A DNA stretch of 64,000 nucleotides from Ilex aquifolium (lineage: Eukaryota; Streptophyta; Magnoliopsida; Aquifoliales; Aquifoliaceae): contig OX637405.1 in the NCBI GenBank assembly GCA_951799425.1, positions 18,759,089-18,823,088 of the forward strand. Reading direction: 5' to 3'. A program made the position numbers and the translations under genes. Shown piece by piece: positions 34,856 through 46,602 of the stretch. The notes beneath the pieces are model-generated. The model made no database searches and was not told where the DNA came from. It saw nothing but the letters and a program-made list of their open reading frames with translations. The first letter of the stretch is position 1, and each line of letters starts with the position of its first letter.

Positions 34856-34873
34856 TGGCGCCGTTGCCGGGGA
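34856..34873 (+). other. Primer-binding site of D (tRNA-Asp)
   Basis: The sequence tggcgccgttgccgggga is a full 18 nt match to the known Athila-type primer site. The leader block cggaggtaagtctcgtgata (34911-34930) follows. Confidence 0.93.
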
Positions 34874-34914
34874 AGGCAAGCGTTGAGTCAAGAAGGTGAT
34901 TTCAGGACAACGGA

Positions 34915-34938
34915 GGTAAGTCTCGTGATATTCATCAT
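34915..34938 (+). promoter_or_regulatory. Leader splice-donor-like and hairpin block, element D
   Basis: The sequence ggtaagtctcgtgatattca is followed by tcat. The same block is at 30757-30780 (H) and 63092-63115 (G), where gtgattttcatcac can pair with itself. It is a consensus 5' splice site plus a small stem. Possible roles are splicing to a downstream ORF, packaging or dimerisation; none is shown. Confidence 0.55.
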
Positions 34939-35008
34939 GGGATGAGGTACGTTGATCCTTGTACATACTTTTATTGTTTACATTTTCATTTGTAGATAGT
35001 TTTGTTAT

Positions 35009-36590
35009 ATGTGGGGTCGGGACGAACAAAATCGACTAGTTAGACAACCCTTGGGCCCCAACATGAACATTGACCAAGACCCACCCGAGGATGCAGGTGA
35101 TAACTTTGAGAATGTAGGTGTCAACCCAAACATGCAATGGGGTGGGGGAGTGCCAGAACCTAGAATACCCAATCCACGAATGCAATTTCCCCCTCCCGGA
35201 AATGAAGGGAACAATCTCCCAATTGATCCTCCGGCGAGGTCAATGCGGGAATTTCTTCAACCAACCCGCAGCACTACACCCTCATGCATCCTCTTACCAG
35301 TCGAAGCTCAGCTCTTCCAAGTTAAGCCCGGGATGTTGCAACTACTTCCTAAATTCTACGGAATTGAAAAGGAAAACCCTTATTTGCACATAAAGGAATT
35401 CGAGGATATAGTTGCAACCTTCAATGCTAATTATGCTATGGAGGACATAGCTCGCTTAAAATTGTTTCCCTTCTCCCTTAGAGATAAAGCCAAATCATGG
35501 TTGTATTCCTTGTGACCTCGATCCATTACCTCTTGGGCTCAAATGCTTTCGGATTTTTTGAATAAATTTTTTTCCAGTTCATAGGACCACTACTTTAAAA
35601 AAGGAAATTCAAAACTTTTCGGAGAAGCCCAATGAGCAATTCTACCAATGTTGGGATCAGTACAAGGAATTACTACAATCTATTCCACATCATGGCTTTG
35701 AATCGTGGAAATTGGTAAGTTTCTTCTATGAAGGAATCACACCGAGTCATAGACAATTCATTGACATGATGCGCAATGGCGAGTTCTTAAACAAAGACCC
35801 CGATGAGGCCCTTGACTACTTTAGAACATTAGCCCATAATGCACAATATTGGGACATTAGAGATCCCAACGATGTACCTAGGATGTCTCCGGGTAGTAGT
35901 CAATCACAAGGGGGAGGGATGTATGACTTGAGAGACCGGGAAGACTTGCTTTCCAAAATTGCCAAATTGTCTAGGAAGGTTGAAAGTCTTGAAGTCAATA
36001 AGAGGCACGAGGTATCAAATGTTTCAAAGATTGAGGAGGGTTGCTCAATTTGTGAGAGTGTGGAACATTCCATATCGGAGTGCCCCAACATTCCGGCGCT
36101 TAAGGAGGTATATCACGAGCAAGTTAATGCCTTTAACCAAATGAGGCAATCATTTTCTCCACATTCAAACACCTAAAATCCGGGTTGGAGCAATCACCTG
36201 AACTTTAGTTAGAGAAATGAGAACCCCATTCCTCATGATTCTAATGCATACACAACCCCCGTGCCCCCTAGGCAAAATCAATTTCAGTCCCCAGATCAAG
36301 CGTCTAGCTCCCAATACCCCCGGTCCAATCCGCAAGGTTATTCGTCAAACCCACCACCACAAAATTTTTCACCAAGTCCACCTCCACAAAGCTTCTCCCA
36401 AGGGTCATCCAATCCTCCCACCTACCAAACTCCCCATAAGAGGAACTTGCAGGATGTGCTTTACAATTTCATCCAAAGCCAAACCACCTTTAACAAAAAT
36501 ATTTCGGCTCAACTCACAAAAATTACCAATCACATAGGGTTATCACAACAAGAGAATGGGAAATTCCCAGCTCAACCCCAAGAGTCAAAA
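35009..36590 (+). pseudogene. gag: Athila Gag, element D
   Basis: The ATG at 35009 begins MWGRDEQNRLVRQPLGP, 136 nt after the primer site. The capsid domain holds GMLQLLPKFYGIEKENPY and LKLFPFSLRDKAKSWLYSL. It then has TGA (35513-35515, from an Arg codon) and a one-base shift in the T-run at 35569-35576. Reading continues with EQFYQCWDQYKELL and FYEGITPSHRQFID. The zinc knuckle is CSICESVEHSISEC (about 36041-36082). TAA at 36174-36176 follows in the Y-N-P-G-W motif, then a Pro/Gln/Ser-rich stretch and a coiled segment NFIQSQTTFNKNISAQLTK. A frameshift near 36585 leads into the protease frame. Confidence 0.9.
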
Positions 36591-39500
36591 TGTGATTGAG
36601 TCATCCGAGCCCACCAAAGAGAGTTGTGAGCAACTCAAGGCGGTCACCACCCTACGAAGTGGTAAGGAAATTGATAAGACCATTGTGCCAAAGATCTCAC
36701 CCAAGACTACCTTGCCAATAGAAAAAGAGACCATGGGTGACACCAGGGGTGGTGAGGTGAGTGTTGAGGTGGTTGAGAAAAAAAACTTGAGTGATGGAAA
36801 TGTGCATGCCTTCCCTATTTCTGCTCCTTTTCCTAATCGTTTGTAGCCACCTTCACAGGTGGTTAATTATGTTGATATACTTGAAATGTTTAAGCAGGTA
36901 AGGATCAACATTACACTCCTTGATGCCATTAAGCAAATTCCATCTTGTGCTAAGATTTTGAAAGATTTGTGCACCGTGAAGAGGAGGCTCAATGTCCACA
37001 AGAAGGCATTCCTCACCGAGCAAGTAAGCTCAATCTTGAGGACCAACACGCCACCCAAGTTCAAAGACCTCGACTGTCCTACCATTGCCATAACCATCAG
37101 AAATTGCCTGGTAGAGCAAGCACTCCTCGATTTGGGAGCTAGTGTGAATCTCCTTCCATACTCGGTGTACCAACAACTTCATCTTGAGGAGTTAAAGCCT
37201 ACTTCAATCACACTTCAACTGGCAGACCGTAGTGTCCGAACACCGAGGGGAGTAGTTGAGGATATTTTAGTTCAAGTTGATAAATTTTACTTTCCAGTTG
37301 ATTTTATTGTGCTTGACACTCACCCTGTTGCAAATCTTAGCTCCCGAATCCCTGTAATCCTTGGTAGACCTTTCCTTGCTACATCTAATGCTGTAATTAA
37401 TTGCAGGAATGGTCTCATGAATCTTGCATTTGGAAACATGACTATGGACCTCAACGTGTTCAACTTATCCAAGCAACCGGGGGATGATGAGGAGGTGCAT
37501 GAAGTCAATAGGATTGACACTTTGGCGGAAGAACACTTGAAACTTTTGGGCATGTTAAAGTTGAAAGAAAAAGAGAATGTTGATCTAGGTGGAGTTGATA
37601 AGCAAGAGGACTTAGAGAGTTTGAAAGGGGTAGACGAATGGATCCCGACATTTGAGAAACTTCTACATCAAGAAAAGAAGATCTTTCCATCGGACGTACA
37701 AAAGCCAAATTTGGAGTTGAAACCACTACCATCCCATCTGAAGTATGCATATCTTGGGGAAGATGAGACATTCCCGGTGGTAATTAGTTCAACATTGGAG
37801 GCATAGCAAGAAGATAAGCTTTTGGAAGTGTTGAGAAGGCATAAAGGGGCAATTGGTTGGATCATTGCCGACATTAAAGGGATAAGCCCCATCATTTGCA
37901 CACATCGGATCTATCTTTAGGAGGATGCCAAACCGTCTCGACAACCACAAAGAAGGTTGAACCCAATCATGAAAGATGTGGTGAGGGACGAGGTGTTGAA
38001 ACTACTTGACGTGGGCATCATTTTTTCGATTGCTGATAGTAAGTGGGTTAGCCCCACGCAAGTAGTACCCAAGAAGTTGGGAGTCAATGTTGTGGAGAAT
38101 GAAGAGAATGAGCTTATTCCAACAAGAGTGATCACCGGGTGAAGAGTGTGCATTGATTACCGCAAGCTCAACCTGTGCACACGGAAAGACCACTTCCCAA
38201 TGCCATTTCTTGATCAAGTGTTGGAATGAGTAGCGGGGCATCTATTCTATTGCTTCTTAGATGGATACTCCAACTACAATCAAATCGAGATTGCATTGGA
38301 AGACTAAGAGAAGACCACCTTCACTTGTCCCTACGGTACCTTTGCTTACCGTCGCATGCCTTTTGGGCTATGTAATGCCCCTGGAACCTTTCAACGTTGC
38401 ATGATGGGGATCTTTAGTGATACGGTGGAGAATATTGTTGAAGTGTTTATGGATGACTTCTCAGTCTTTGGGGATTCTTTCAGTGGGTGCTTGGAAAATT
38501 TGGAGAAAGTTTTGGAAAGATGTGAAGAGAAGAGTTTAGTCTTGAATTGGGAGAAGTGTCACTTCATGGTGACACAAGGAATTGTTCTCAGCCATATAGT
38601 GTCGGCAAAGGGTATTGAAGTTGACAAATCAAAGGTGGAGGCCACCTCCAACCTCCTTATGTCGAGATTTGTTAAGGATATTAGGTCGTTTCTGGGCCAT
38701 GCTGGATTTTACCGTCGTTTCATAAAAAAATTTAGTGCATTGGCCCGCCCTTTGACCAATTTATTGTCTAAGGATGTCCCATTCGAGTGGTCGGATGATT
38801 GTGAGGCATCTTTTACAAAACTCAAAAGCATGCTTGTCATGCCTCCGATTATGCGACCACCCAAGTGGGATTTACCTTTGAGCTTATGTGCGACGCGAGT
38901 GATTACGCGGTCGGTGCAGTGCTCGGTCAAAGGGAGGATAATAGACCTTATGTAATATACTACGCTAGCAAGACACTCAATGAAGCCCAAATGAATTACA
39001 CCACCACAGAAAAAGAGCTGCTAGCGATAGTATTTGCATTAGATAAATTCCGTTCTTACATCATTGGTTCACCAATAGTAGTCTATACTGATCACTCTGC
39101 CTTGAAGTATTTATTGTCTAAGCAGGATGCCAAACTGAGACTTATCAGGTGGATCCTCCTACTCCAAGAGTTCAATCTTACAATCAAAGACAAAAAGGGA
39201 GTGGAGAATGTGGTGGCGGATCATTTATCTCGACTAGTGGTGCACGAGGCCGATGAGCACATTCCTATCCCATATTTCTTCCCTGATGAACATTTACTCT
39301 CAATTCATTTTGTGTGTCCTTGGTATGCTGACATATGTAACTATCTTGCAATATGACAAATACCACCGCAGTGGAGCCCAGATGATAGAAGGAGATTCAT
39401 GGCAGATGTGAAGTACTTTTACTTCGACAACCCGTATATGTTCAAGTGCTTCCCTGACCAAGTCATGCGGAGATGCGTACCAGAGACTGAACAACGGGAA

Positions 39501-40621
39501 GTCCTTGCATTCTGCCATTCACAAACATTCGGTGGCCACTTCTCAGCGAAGAAAACTTTGGCAAAGATCCTACAATCAGGTTTTTACTGGCCCTCTCTGA
39601 TAAAGGACTGTATTTCATCTTGCAAGGAATGTGATAGATGCCAACGTTTGGGTAGTGTAACCCGAAGGAACATGATGCCCTTCTCCCCTATATTTGTTAT
39701 AGAAATATTTGATTGTTGGGGCATCGACTTCATGGGTCCTTTCCCTACGTCATTTGGCTATCTATACATTTTACTGGCTGTGGACTACATGTCTAAATGG
39801 GTGGAGGCTATCCGAACCAAGACTAATGACCACTGGGTCGTGGTCAAATTCTTGAAGGAGAACATCTTTTCGAGGTTTGGGATGCCTCGTGCAATGATAA
39901 GTGACGATGGATCACATTTCTGCAACAGACCATTTGCGTCTTTAATGCACAAATATGGTGTCACACATAAGGTATCCACCGCATACCACCCACAAACCAA
40001 TGGCCAAGCCGAGTTGGCCAATAGGGAGATCAAAAACATCTTGGAAAAAACGGTTAACCCAAATAGGAAAGATTGGTTAGACAGAATGATTGATGCCCTA
40101 TGGGCTTACCGCACCGCCTACAAGACTGTCTTAGGCATGCCTCCCTATCGGCTCGTCTATGGAAAGGTTGCCATTTTCCAGTTGAAATGGAACACAAGGC
40201 CTATTGGGCCATAAAGACTTTGAATTTCAATTTGAGAATGGCCGGAGAACATAGGAAGCTACAATTGAATGAATTGGAAGAGATTCGAAGAGAAGCGTAT
40301 AAAAGCTCTAAAATTTCAAAAGAATGGGCTAAGATCTTTCATGAAAAATCCATTGTACGGAAGTCATTCGAGCCCGGCCAAAAAGTGCTCTTGTATAACT
40401 CTCGTCTCTCGATTTTCCAAGGCAAACTCCGATCCCGTTGGGATGGTCCCTATCTTGTCAAGGTGGCCTACCCCAATGGAGCTGTGGAAGTCACAAACCC
40501 CGAGAATGGCCAGACATTCAAGGTCAATGGCCAAAGACTTAAGCAATTTTTCGAGGGTTTTGAAGGACAAGGAGTGGAGGAGGACTTGACGGATCCGGTG
40601 TATCCAGAAGTTGTGGAGTAA
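36591..40621 (+). pseudogene. pol: Athila Pol: protease, RT, RNase H, integrase (element D)
   Basis: All catalytic domains are present. The protease has ALLDLGASVNLLPYSVY (37116-37166). The RT has PFGLCNAPGTFQRC and VEVFMDDFSVFG (aspartates at 38452-38457). RNase H starts [17 protein letters not shown] (38875) after a frameshift near 38870. The integrase has the zinc finger H-H-C-C (39515-39645) and the core D (GIDFMGPF), D ([10 protein letters not shown]) and E ([10 protein letters not shown]), then a shift near 40165 and an end at NGQRLKQF. Stops: TAG 36844, TAG 37804, TAG 37918, TGA 38140, TGA 38227, TAA 38305, TGA 39354. The catalytic residues are intact, so decay is by nonsense and frameshift. 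Confidence 0.92.
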
Positions 40622-43231
40622 CAAGTTTTTATGCTTTTTAAGTGTACAGTTTTTTTATTTTTACTTATGTTATTTTCATTTTCATGGTACTTACTTTACT
40701 TGGTTGTATAACATTGTTTTTCTTAGTTTCAGATGTTGGTGCTTTTGTCAAAGCTCAAGTGCGAGGTGTTCTCTAACCCTAATCATCTTTTTATTGTCCT
40801 TCATTGCATATTATATATTTTTGTTGCATTGAGGACAATGCATAAATCAAGTTGGGGGGTGAGGTGCACCATTTGCATGTTACACCAATGTTTGTGGAAA
40901 TTTTTATGGATAATAACAATTTTTGGGGTGAAAATTCACCTTTCACATATCATAAAGATTTTTGTTTACATTAGTGTAAATTATGTGAAAAAAGTGAAAA
41001 TTTTTGTGAAAAAAAAAATTATCTGAATGTTGATCTGTATTCCCTTATTCAGAGTGCTTGGGTTAGATGATATGTTGATCTTTGTTTTGAACCTTGAGCA
41101 CATGAGCATACTATAGAAGTTAATCCTATGCATGAGTATCACATATGTATCTGCTTTTGAACTCAACTGTAGGTGCTTCTTGAATGTGTAATTTTAGCAA
41201 TTTACGAAGTAAATTCATATTTTAGGCTTGACATAAATAGTGGAGATGAGTAAGGACCTGTGAGAGCTTTAGTGCCAATCCTTTTTGGAGGGATCTTACA
41301 TTTACTTAATGAACAATTTTTCAATGTCAAATCCGTTCAATAATCTCATTATGTTTGTCTTGGCCAGGTGCATTTTGGTAGTAGACTGATTTCGTCCTGA
41401 TAATGTACAATGCTTCCCCATGCTATTTAGAATTGATCTTAGGCCATCATTGATTTATTTTGAGCCTTAAACTTGTTCTTGAAATTTTTTTATTCCTAGT
41501 GCCGTGATTGAGCCTCAATTGAAATTCATTTCTATGCCACACATGTGACCAAGCCAGTGAAAATGAAATAAATTTACCTCACCTTGGTTGTTCCTAAAGT
41601 TGAACAAGAGTAATCGCAAAAGCGACGGAAGTGTGGTGTGGAAATTCAAGCAAAGGGATAACAGATGTTGGAACTCAAAGAGTTCAATGGAAAAGAATGA
41701 AAATTCAATAAAAGGAAGAGAAGGGGTGAGAATAAGAAAAGAATGATCAAAAGGAAAGGAAAATGTTAAGGAAAAGAAAGAAAAGAAACAAAGAGTGTGG
41801 TGACGGTGTAAGAATGAAAATTCCATGAAAAAGGAGATGCTTTTGAAATAAAAGTCTTTCACTCGGAACAACCCTCTTTGTTATCCTATACCCTTCGTTT
41901 CTTTTGCCTAAAATATCACTCCCAAGGCCCCATTACAGCCCTTGAAGTCCTAAATGATCTAGAGAAGCATGGGAGATGCATAATTTTAAAGGAAATGACG
42001 AGTCAGTTTTGCTACCCCATGCCCTAGCATTCTTTTCATGAGATTATGTCAAAGTTGCTTCATTTTCATACATGAACTTCATTTTTGGATTACATGTGAG
42101 CATACTTTGTTTTGTGCACAAGATTCTATCTCACATGTACACATGGAGTGCATGCCAGGATAACTAGACTGTATTTCATTGTTAAGAGTGACCTTTAGTG
42201 AGTTTGCATCAAAGCTTAACTTGGCTAGCCATTCAAATGTGAATTCTGTTGCGTAAATACTCAAATTACTTGTTCAATTCACACACACACGAGTTCGAAA
42301 ATGAATGTGTAGGTGCATACTTTAGATTAGTATTTGAGACTATAGTGATGCTCATGTGTGCTTAGTTCGGCCATATGAATAATATGTCAAATTGATCCAC
42401 ACTTGTAGAATAGGGGAATATTGTTCAAGTTTTTGATATTAGAATGAATGGGGAATGCCCTTGTTAATTGCATGTGTGTTTTACATTGTGGGTGTTCATT
42501 TTGGTAGTTACAAGTTATCCATGATTTGTTTATTGAATGCATCAAAGTTTTAAATCATGTTTCAATTTCGGTAATGACTTGGGGCATGATGGTTCAAATT
42601 GTGGTTTACAAGTTTAGTACATGCTTAGGGTGGAGAATAGGTCATAAAGAGAGTCTTAGAATGTATAGGGTAGGTCCTGAATTGAAGTGGAGTGATAGTT
42701 TGTTGGACAGCAGGTTCATTTTGCAACTAAGGCAAAGCCTACCAGTATGCCATACCGGTAGGTTTTGGCCACTGGTCCTGCACCTACCGCTCAACCTAAC
42801 GGTATTTTTTGCTCACTGGAGTGCAACATACCGGTAGGTTTCCATCGACCTACCGGTAGGTTTTACCTTGAATGCTAAAATTAGGGCTTTTAATCGAATT
42901 TTTTCGGTGAACCCTTTCATCTTCCTCCTCAATTACAGACTCTTTTTCATTTCTCTCTCACTCAAAATCCTCCTAGGTTTCCAAATCACCCTCTTTCCCC
43001 ATCAATCTCTCAAATCTCAATCCCTTGTTCTGTGATTTTGTGGATTTCAACCTTGTAACCCTAGAATTGCCGAAAATCCCTAAAGCCCTAATCCTCTTTC
43101 ATCTATTCAAATTCTCCAAAAATCTCTCAATGGCTCTTCATATGGAGATCATTCATGAGGATTTGGACCTAATTGAGGGTCTTTTCTTGATCTTTTTCAC
43201 ATGCTTGACTATAGGGGCACTATTGCTTTGC
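40622..43231 (+). other. Non-coding region between pol and ORF3 of element D
   Basis: This stretch of about 2.6 kb has no convincing ORF. It opens with a polypurine-like site (caagttggggggtgagg, about 40849-40863) after ttgaggacaatgcataa. Short blocks recur in the same order in element A (8839-11099): ttaggccatc, tgattgagcct, accaagcca and catgagattatgtcaa. A G/A-rich tract (41620-41830) and a CCGG-palindrome cluster (42735-42865) lie within it. It ends in a pyrimidine-rich leader before ORF3. Confidence 0.7.
42735..42865 (+). repeat. Internal CCGG-palindrome cluster, element D
   Basis: The cluster reads accagtatgccataccggta, then accgctcaacctaacggta, actggagtgc, ataccggtaggtttcc, and a perfect cctaccggtagg (42849-42860). 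It has the same text order as in the D LTR (33477-33562), but lies inside the element about 370-500 bp before ORF3. It may be a second promoter or regulatory module. Confidence 0.8.
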
Positions 43232-44486
43232 ATGGCCCGAACCAAGAGAGCCGCACCCGACTCCTCTCAACCCGAGGAGCCAAGCTGTTGCAAGAGAACG
43301 AGCAGAGAAAGAAGGCCAAAAACGAGGCAAGGATCCAGTTGATCCAGGAGAAGAATGTAACGTGTGAGCGGCATCTTGACCACATCTCACTTGGCCCAAG
43401 GAATGAAATTGTCAGGCTCCTTGATGCACATGGTATGAGATTTTGGTTCGAGCCTATGGTCGGCTACAATTTGTCTATGTGTCGAGATTTCTACCAAACA
43501 CTCAGGGTGGTGGAGGTGAACGAGGTTGAGATTTTGAGGACAAATGTCAGGGGAAAGATGTTTGAGGTAACCCCCACTATCATTGCCACTCTCCTAGGAA
43601 AATATGAGAGACCACCCTCCTTCGTGCCTGTTTATCCTCATAACATCACCCGAGCCAAGTCCATTGCTGAGTTGGTAGTTTTGATGTATGATGATCCTAA
43701 TCAATTCAAGGGGACAGTCCATGTTGGGGGATTGAAGCACTCGTATGGACTTCTGAATAAACTCACTACAATCTTCTACCAAGGGGTGCAGAAAAGACAC
43801 CGAATATTGAAAAGTTGGCTCTTTTGGATGCTATCATGTCTGGAAAGACAGTTGACTTTGCTCTCTTCATATGGGAGGTGATGAAAGATTTTGCCGAGAC
43901 ACAGAAACCCAAGGCCAATTTACCTTTTGGGAGTTTGGTGACCCAGATGTGCGGGCATTTCAAGGTGAAAGCGTATGCATTTGACAAGCTCACTCCCCCC
44001 GAGACTGGGGCAATTAGAAAAGCAAGCAACAAGAAAAGGAAAGTGATGAGCTGGGGGGAGCGAGCTGGGGCTTCAAGACCAGGCCCTGAGGATGTTGGGC
44101 CTTCACCTTCTGTGTCCTCCACTGATCTTGTCTTCCCGAGACCCTCCGTTGCTGGACCTTCTACTGGACCCCCTTCATCAGCCCCATCCTCTTCTACATC
44201 AGAGCGCTCAATAGCTCAGCGCCTTGATGCATTAGAGGCAACTGTGCATGGTATTTATGTGATGATGACGGAGCTGTTCATGCATACATTCCCGGGGAGG
44301 TCTGTCCCGGGTGGACCACCACATTCAGCTTCTGGTCCTAGACCCTCTACTTTTGCCCCCTCAGCGTCCACAGTGGTTGAGTTGGGTGATGATGAAGAAG
44401 ACACAGATGAGGATGTGGAGGGAGAGAGTGATTTTGATATAGCTGATGATAGTGATGATGATGATGGAGAGGGTGATGAGGAGTAG
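43232..44486 (+). pseudogene. ORF3 of element D (PF20167-like plant transposon protein)
   Basis: The protein starts MARTKRAAPDSSQPEEP (43232). A shift near 43285 moves to the frame of QENEQRKKAKNEARIQLIQE, then HLDHISLGPRNEIVRLLDA and MVGYNLSMCRDFYQTLRV, EVNEVEILRTNVRGKMFEVT, resembling the 'putative plant transposon protein' domain (PF20167). A second shift near 43805 leads to a C-terminal part open from 43815. That part has a basic KKRK segment, a Ser/Pro-rich linker, a short helix (QRLDALEATVHGIYVMM) and a very acidic end (DDSDDDDGEGDEE). No signal peptide or clear membrane segment is seen, so an envelope role is not supported. Function is unknown. Confidence 0.75.
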
Positions 44487-44804
44487 GGTGATGTAGTGCC
44501 TGTCTCTTCTTTTTGTTTTGGAATAGTATACAGTTAGGTTGGAGTCACTGGCCTAGTAGAAGAGTCTCTAGGAATTGTGGGCCATTTTGTCTCTTTTTTT
44601 TGTCTTGACTCCATGTACTCCAACCTTGAATCACATTAATGCAATACCACAGTTTGTGTTCCATTTGATCCATGTTCATTACTTTAATTGTATTATGATT
44701 TTGATATTTTTATTTTTTGATGGATGAGTTGTGGAAATGATTTGTTTTGGTATTATACTTGTTATTTTATTTTGAAAATAAATTTTACTAGGGACTAGCA
44801 AAAC

Positions 44805-44819
44805 TCAAGTTGGGGGGTG
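44805..44819 (+). other. 3' polypurine tract of element D
   Basis: The sequence tcaagttggggggtg is directly followed by the 3' LTR start TGATTAGC. The near-identical aagttggggggtgagg occurs after pol (about 40850). Confidence 0.88.
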
Positions 44820-46597
44820 TGATTAGCACAAAACATTGTATATTTAACGTGCTTTTGCATCCCTATTTTGTGCTAGTTTTTGTGGATTGAATGAGTTGTT
44901 TTGCATTGTCTACGCTATTTATGGAATGTCGGTATGGTTGTAGATAAAAGGTGATAAATGGTGCTTCTTAAAGCCTTCTCATAGTGTTCGAGATGAATGA
45001 TGATGAAAGGATGGCTTGATGATAGCTCAGGAGGCAAGGAAACCAAGAAATCAGCAAAACAAGGGAAAACCTACCGGTAGGCAATACCCATAGGTTTTAG
45101 CTATTAGACATGCACCTACCGCTAGACATACCAGTATCTTTTGCCTACAGGAGTGAAACCTACCGGTAGGATTCCGTCGACATACCGGTAGGTTTTAGCT
45201 ACTGGACTTGCACCTACCGCCAGATATACTGGTATCTTTTGCCTACTGGAGTGAAACCTATCGGTAGGTTTTACTGATAAGTGCCAGATTCTGAATCTCA
45301 AGCTCTGCAGTCTTGGGGGTCCCACCAGACATTCTCCTACCTACCCCTGCCACTCCCAACACCATAGACATCCCTCTTACACCTCTCCATGGAATTTTGG
45401 ATGGTTGATCATAAATGAGGAAAGAGGAGAGAGAAGGTGCTGGGTGTGGAGATAAGGCCTGCACCAAACCTGTCCAGCCCATCCCTTCTCAGTCCTAGGC
45501 TTGGAGATCCTACCAGGGGCTAGAGCAGCACTCCATGGACGTTTTTGGAGGGGAAATACTCATTTATTCTGGATTAGAGGATATACATTGTAATATAGAG
45601 AGGGAGATAGTCTAGGAAAAAGATGAATAGTGTTAGAGAGAGAAGTTGAGATTTTTGCATTTTATTCCACACATTGTCTTGTAATTTCATGTAAGATCTT
45701 TCTAAGCTTTGTTTGAAGTCATTAATGCTAGTTATTTCAAGTTGATTTTAAGTTTAATTGTCTATTCAAGCTTTTACCATTTTTTTTTTTTTTTTCAAGC
45801 TTTTACCATTAATGCATTCATGTTCTTCAATTTCTTAGCTTAAAATGGGTAGTGAATGCATTCTCTTTTAGTTTGTGTTTCTTACATTAACTTAGCTACA
45901 ATCTTCATCTCTTTATAATGTCTTCTTATTATATTGTTGTCTTTACTTTAAGCATGAGTAGCTAAGCTTTTTAGTTGGCTAATCCAAGGGAGATCTCCAC
46001 TTGGGTATGTCTTTACAACTCATTTTCTTTCCTCCTCTTAGAGTACGATGGCTCGCTTTGACTGGGTTGAGAGTGGATGCGGTTGTGAGTCTTTGATATC
46101 CCGTAGGCCTGGTTACGGGTTATGCTTGGATCCTCACTTCCATCTCATCCCTAGCTTCCCACGAATCAATCGTACATCTATGCTCTATTGGAGGAAAGAC
46201 TCGAGTTGTGTTGGCATCCCCATTGGAATGAACCCTTCAGATTAGCCAACACTTATTTTCCCATCTTAATTTCATTACAACTCAAATCACAAACCAATTC
46301 CAAACAACAAAAGATTTTACACTTCTCTTTCACCAAAATCACCTTCTACATGATTCACATCCTTCCCCGAGGAGACGACCTTGGAGTACTCTCCAAGTAA
46401 AAAACGACATACAAAAGTCTTCTTGCGCTTGGGAAGCATTTTTGTTCACTCACACATTTCATTTTCCACCATTCCCTTGGCCTTTCTTTTGACATCATTC
46501 CAAGGGAGAGTGACACTCCCCCCTTTCACACATATATCATAGATACCTTGAGGGATGATGTTAGGAGGTTAGGAATAACAAGGTAATAAACCAAGCA
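44820..46597 (+). repeat. 3' LTR of element D (1778 bp)
   Basis: Same LTR as 33224-34851. It is longer by a duplicated palindrome segment (45070-45190) and by a duplication around a T-run (caagcttttaccatt twice, 45764-45808). It ends CCAAGCA before ATACT. The hairpin cttggagtactctccaag is at 46380-46397. Confidence 0.93.
45070..45272 (+). repeat. Expanded CCGG-palindrome cluster in 3' LTR D
   Basis: Two tandem units of roughly 110-120 bp each read ccggtaggnnttagctantngacntgcacct then accgcnagatata and cctacnggagtgaaacct. The 5' LTR has one unit. Perfect ctaccggtag copies are near 45071 and 45162. Confidence 0.85.
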
Positions 46598-46602
46598 ATA
46601 CT

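Larger units (their letters stand above)
33224..46597 (+). mobile_element. Element D: Athila-type retrotransposon, structurally complete
   Basis: This 13,374 bp element is flanked by ATACT (33219-33223 and 46598-46602) and inserted in element H. Order: 5' LTR (33224-34851), tRNA-Asp primer site (34856-34873), gag, pol, post-pol polypurine-like site, non-coding region, ORF3, polypurine tract, 3' LTR (44820-46597). All structural parts are present. The genes have about ten nonsense codons and several frameshifts. LTR divergence in the first 250 bp is about ten differences by eye, so it is younger than A and H but older than C. Confidence 0.93.

Noticed and set aside
36591..40621. Endogenous pararetrovirus (caulimovirus) instead of a retrotransposon
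   Set aside because: LTRs, target duplications and an integrase are present; no movement protein is seen.
41515..41871. Antisense ORF of 118 codons in element D
   Set aside because: It is the reverse of a G/A-rich tract and reads as a Phe/Ser/Leu-rich product with no counterpart in element A.
33224..46597. Independent D insertion beside H with 46603-48742 belonging to D
   Set aside because: D has its own complete pol and 3' LTR. The ATACT duplication and the protein reading across 33223/46603 show that the right piece continues H.
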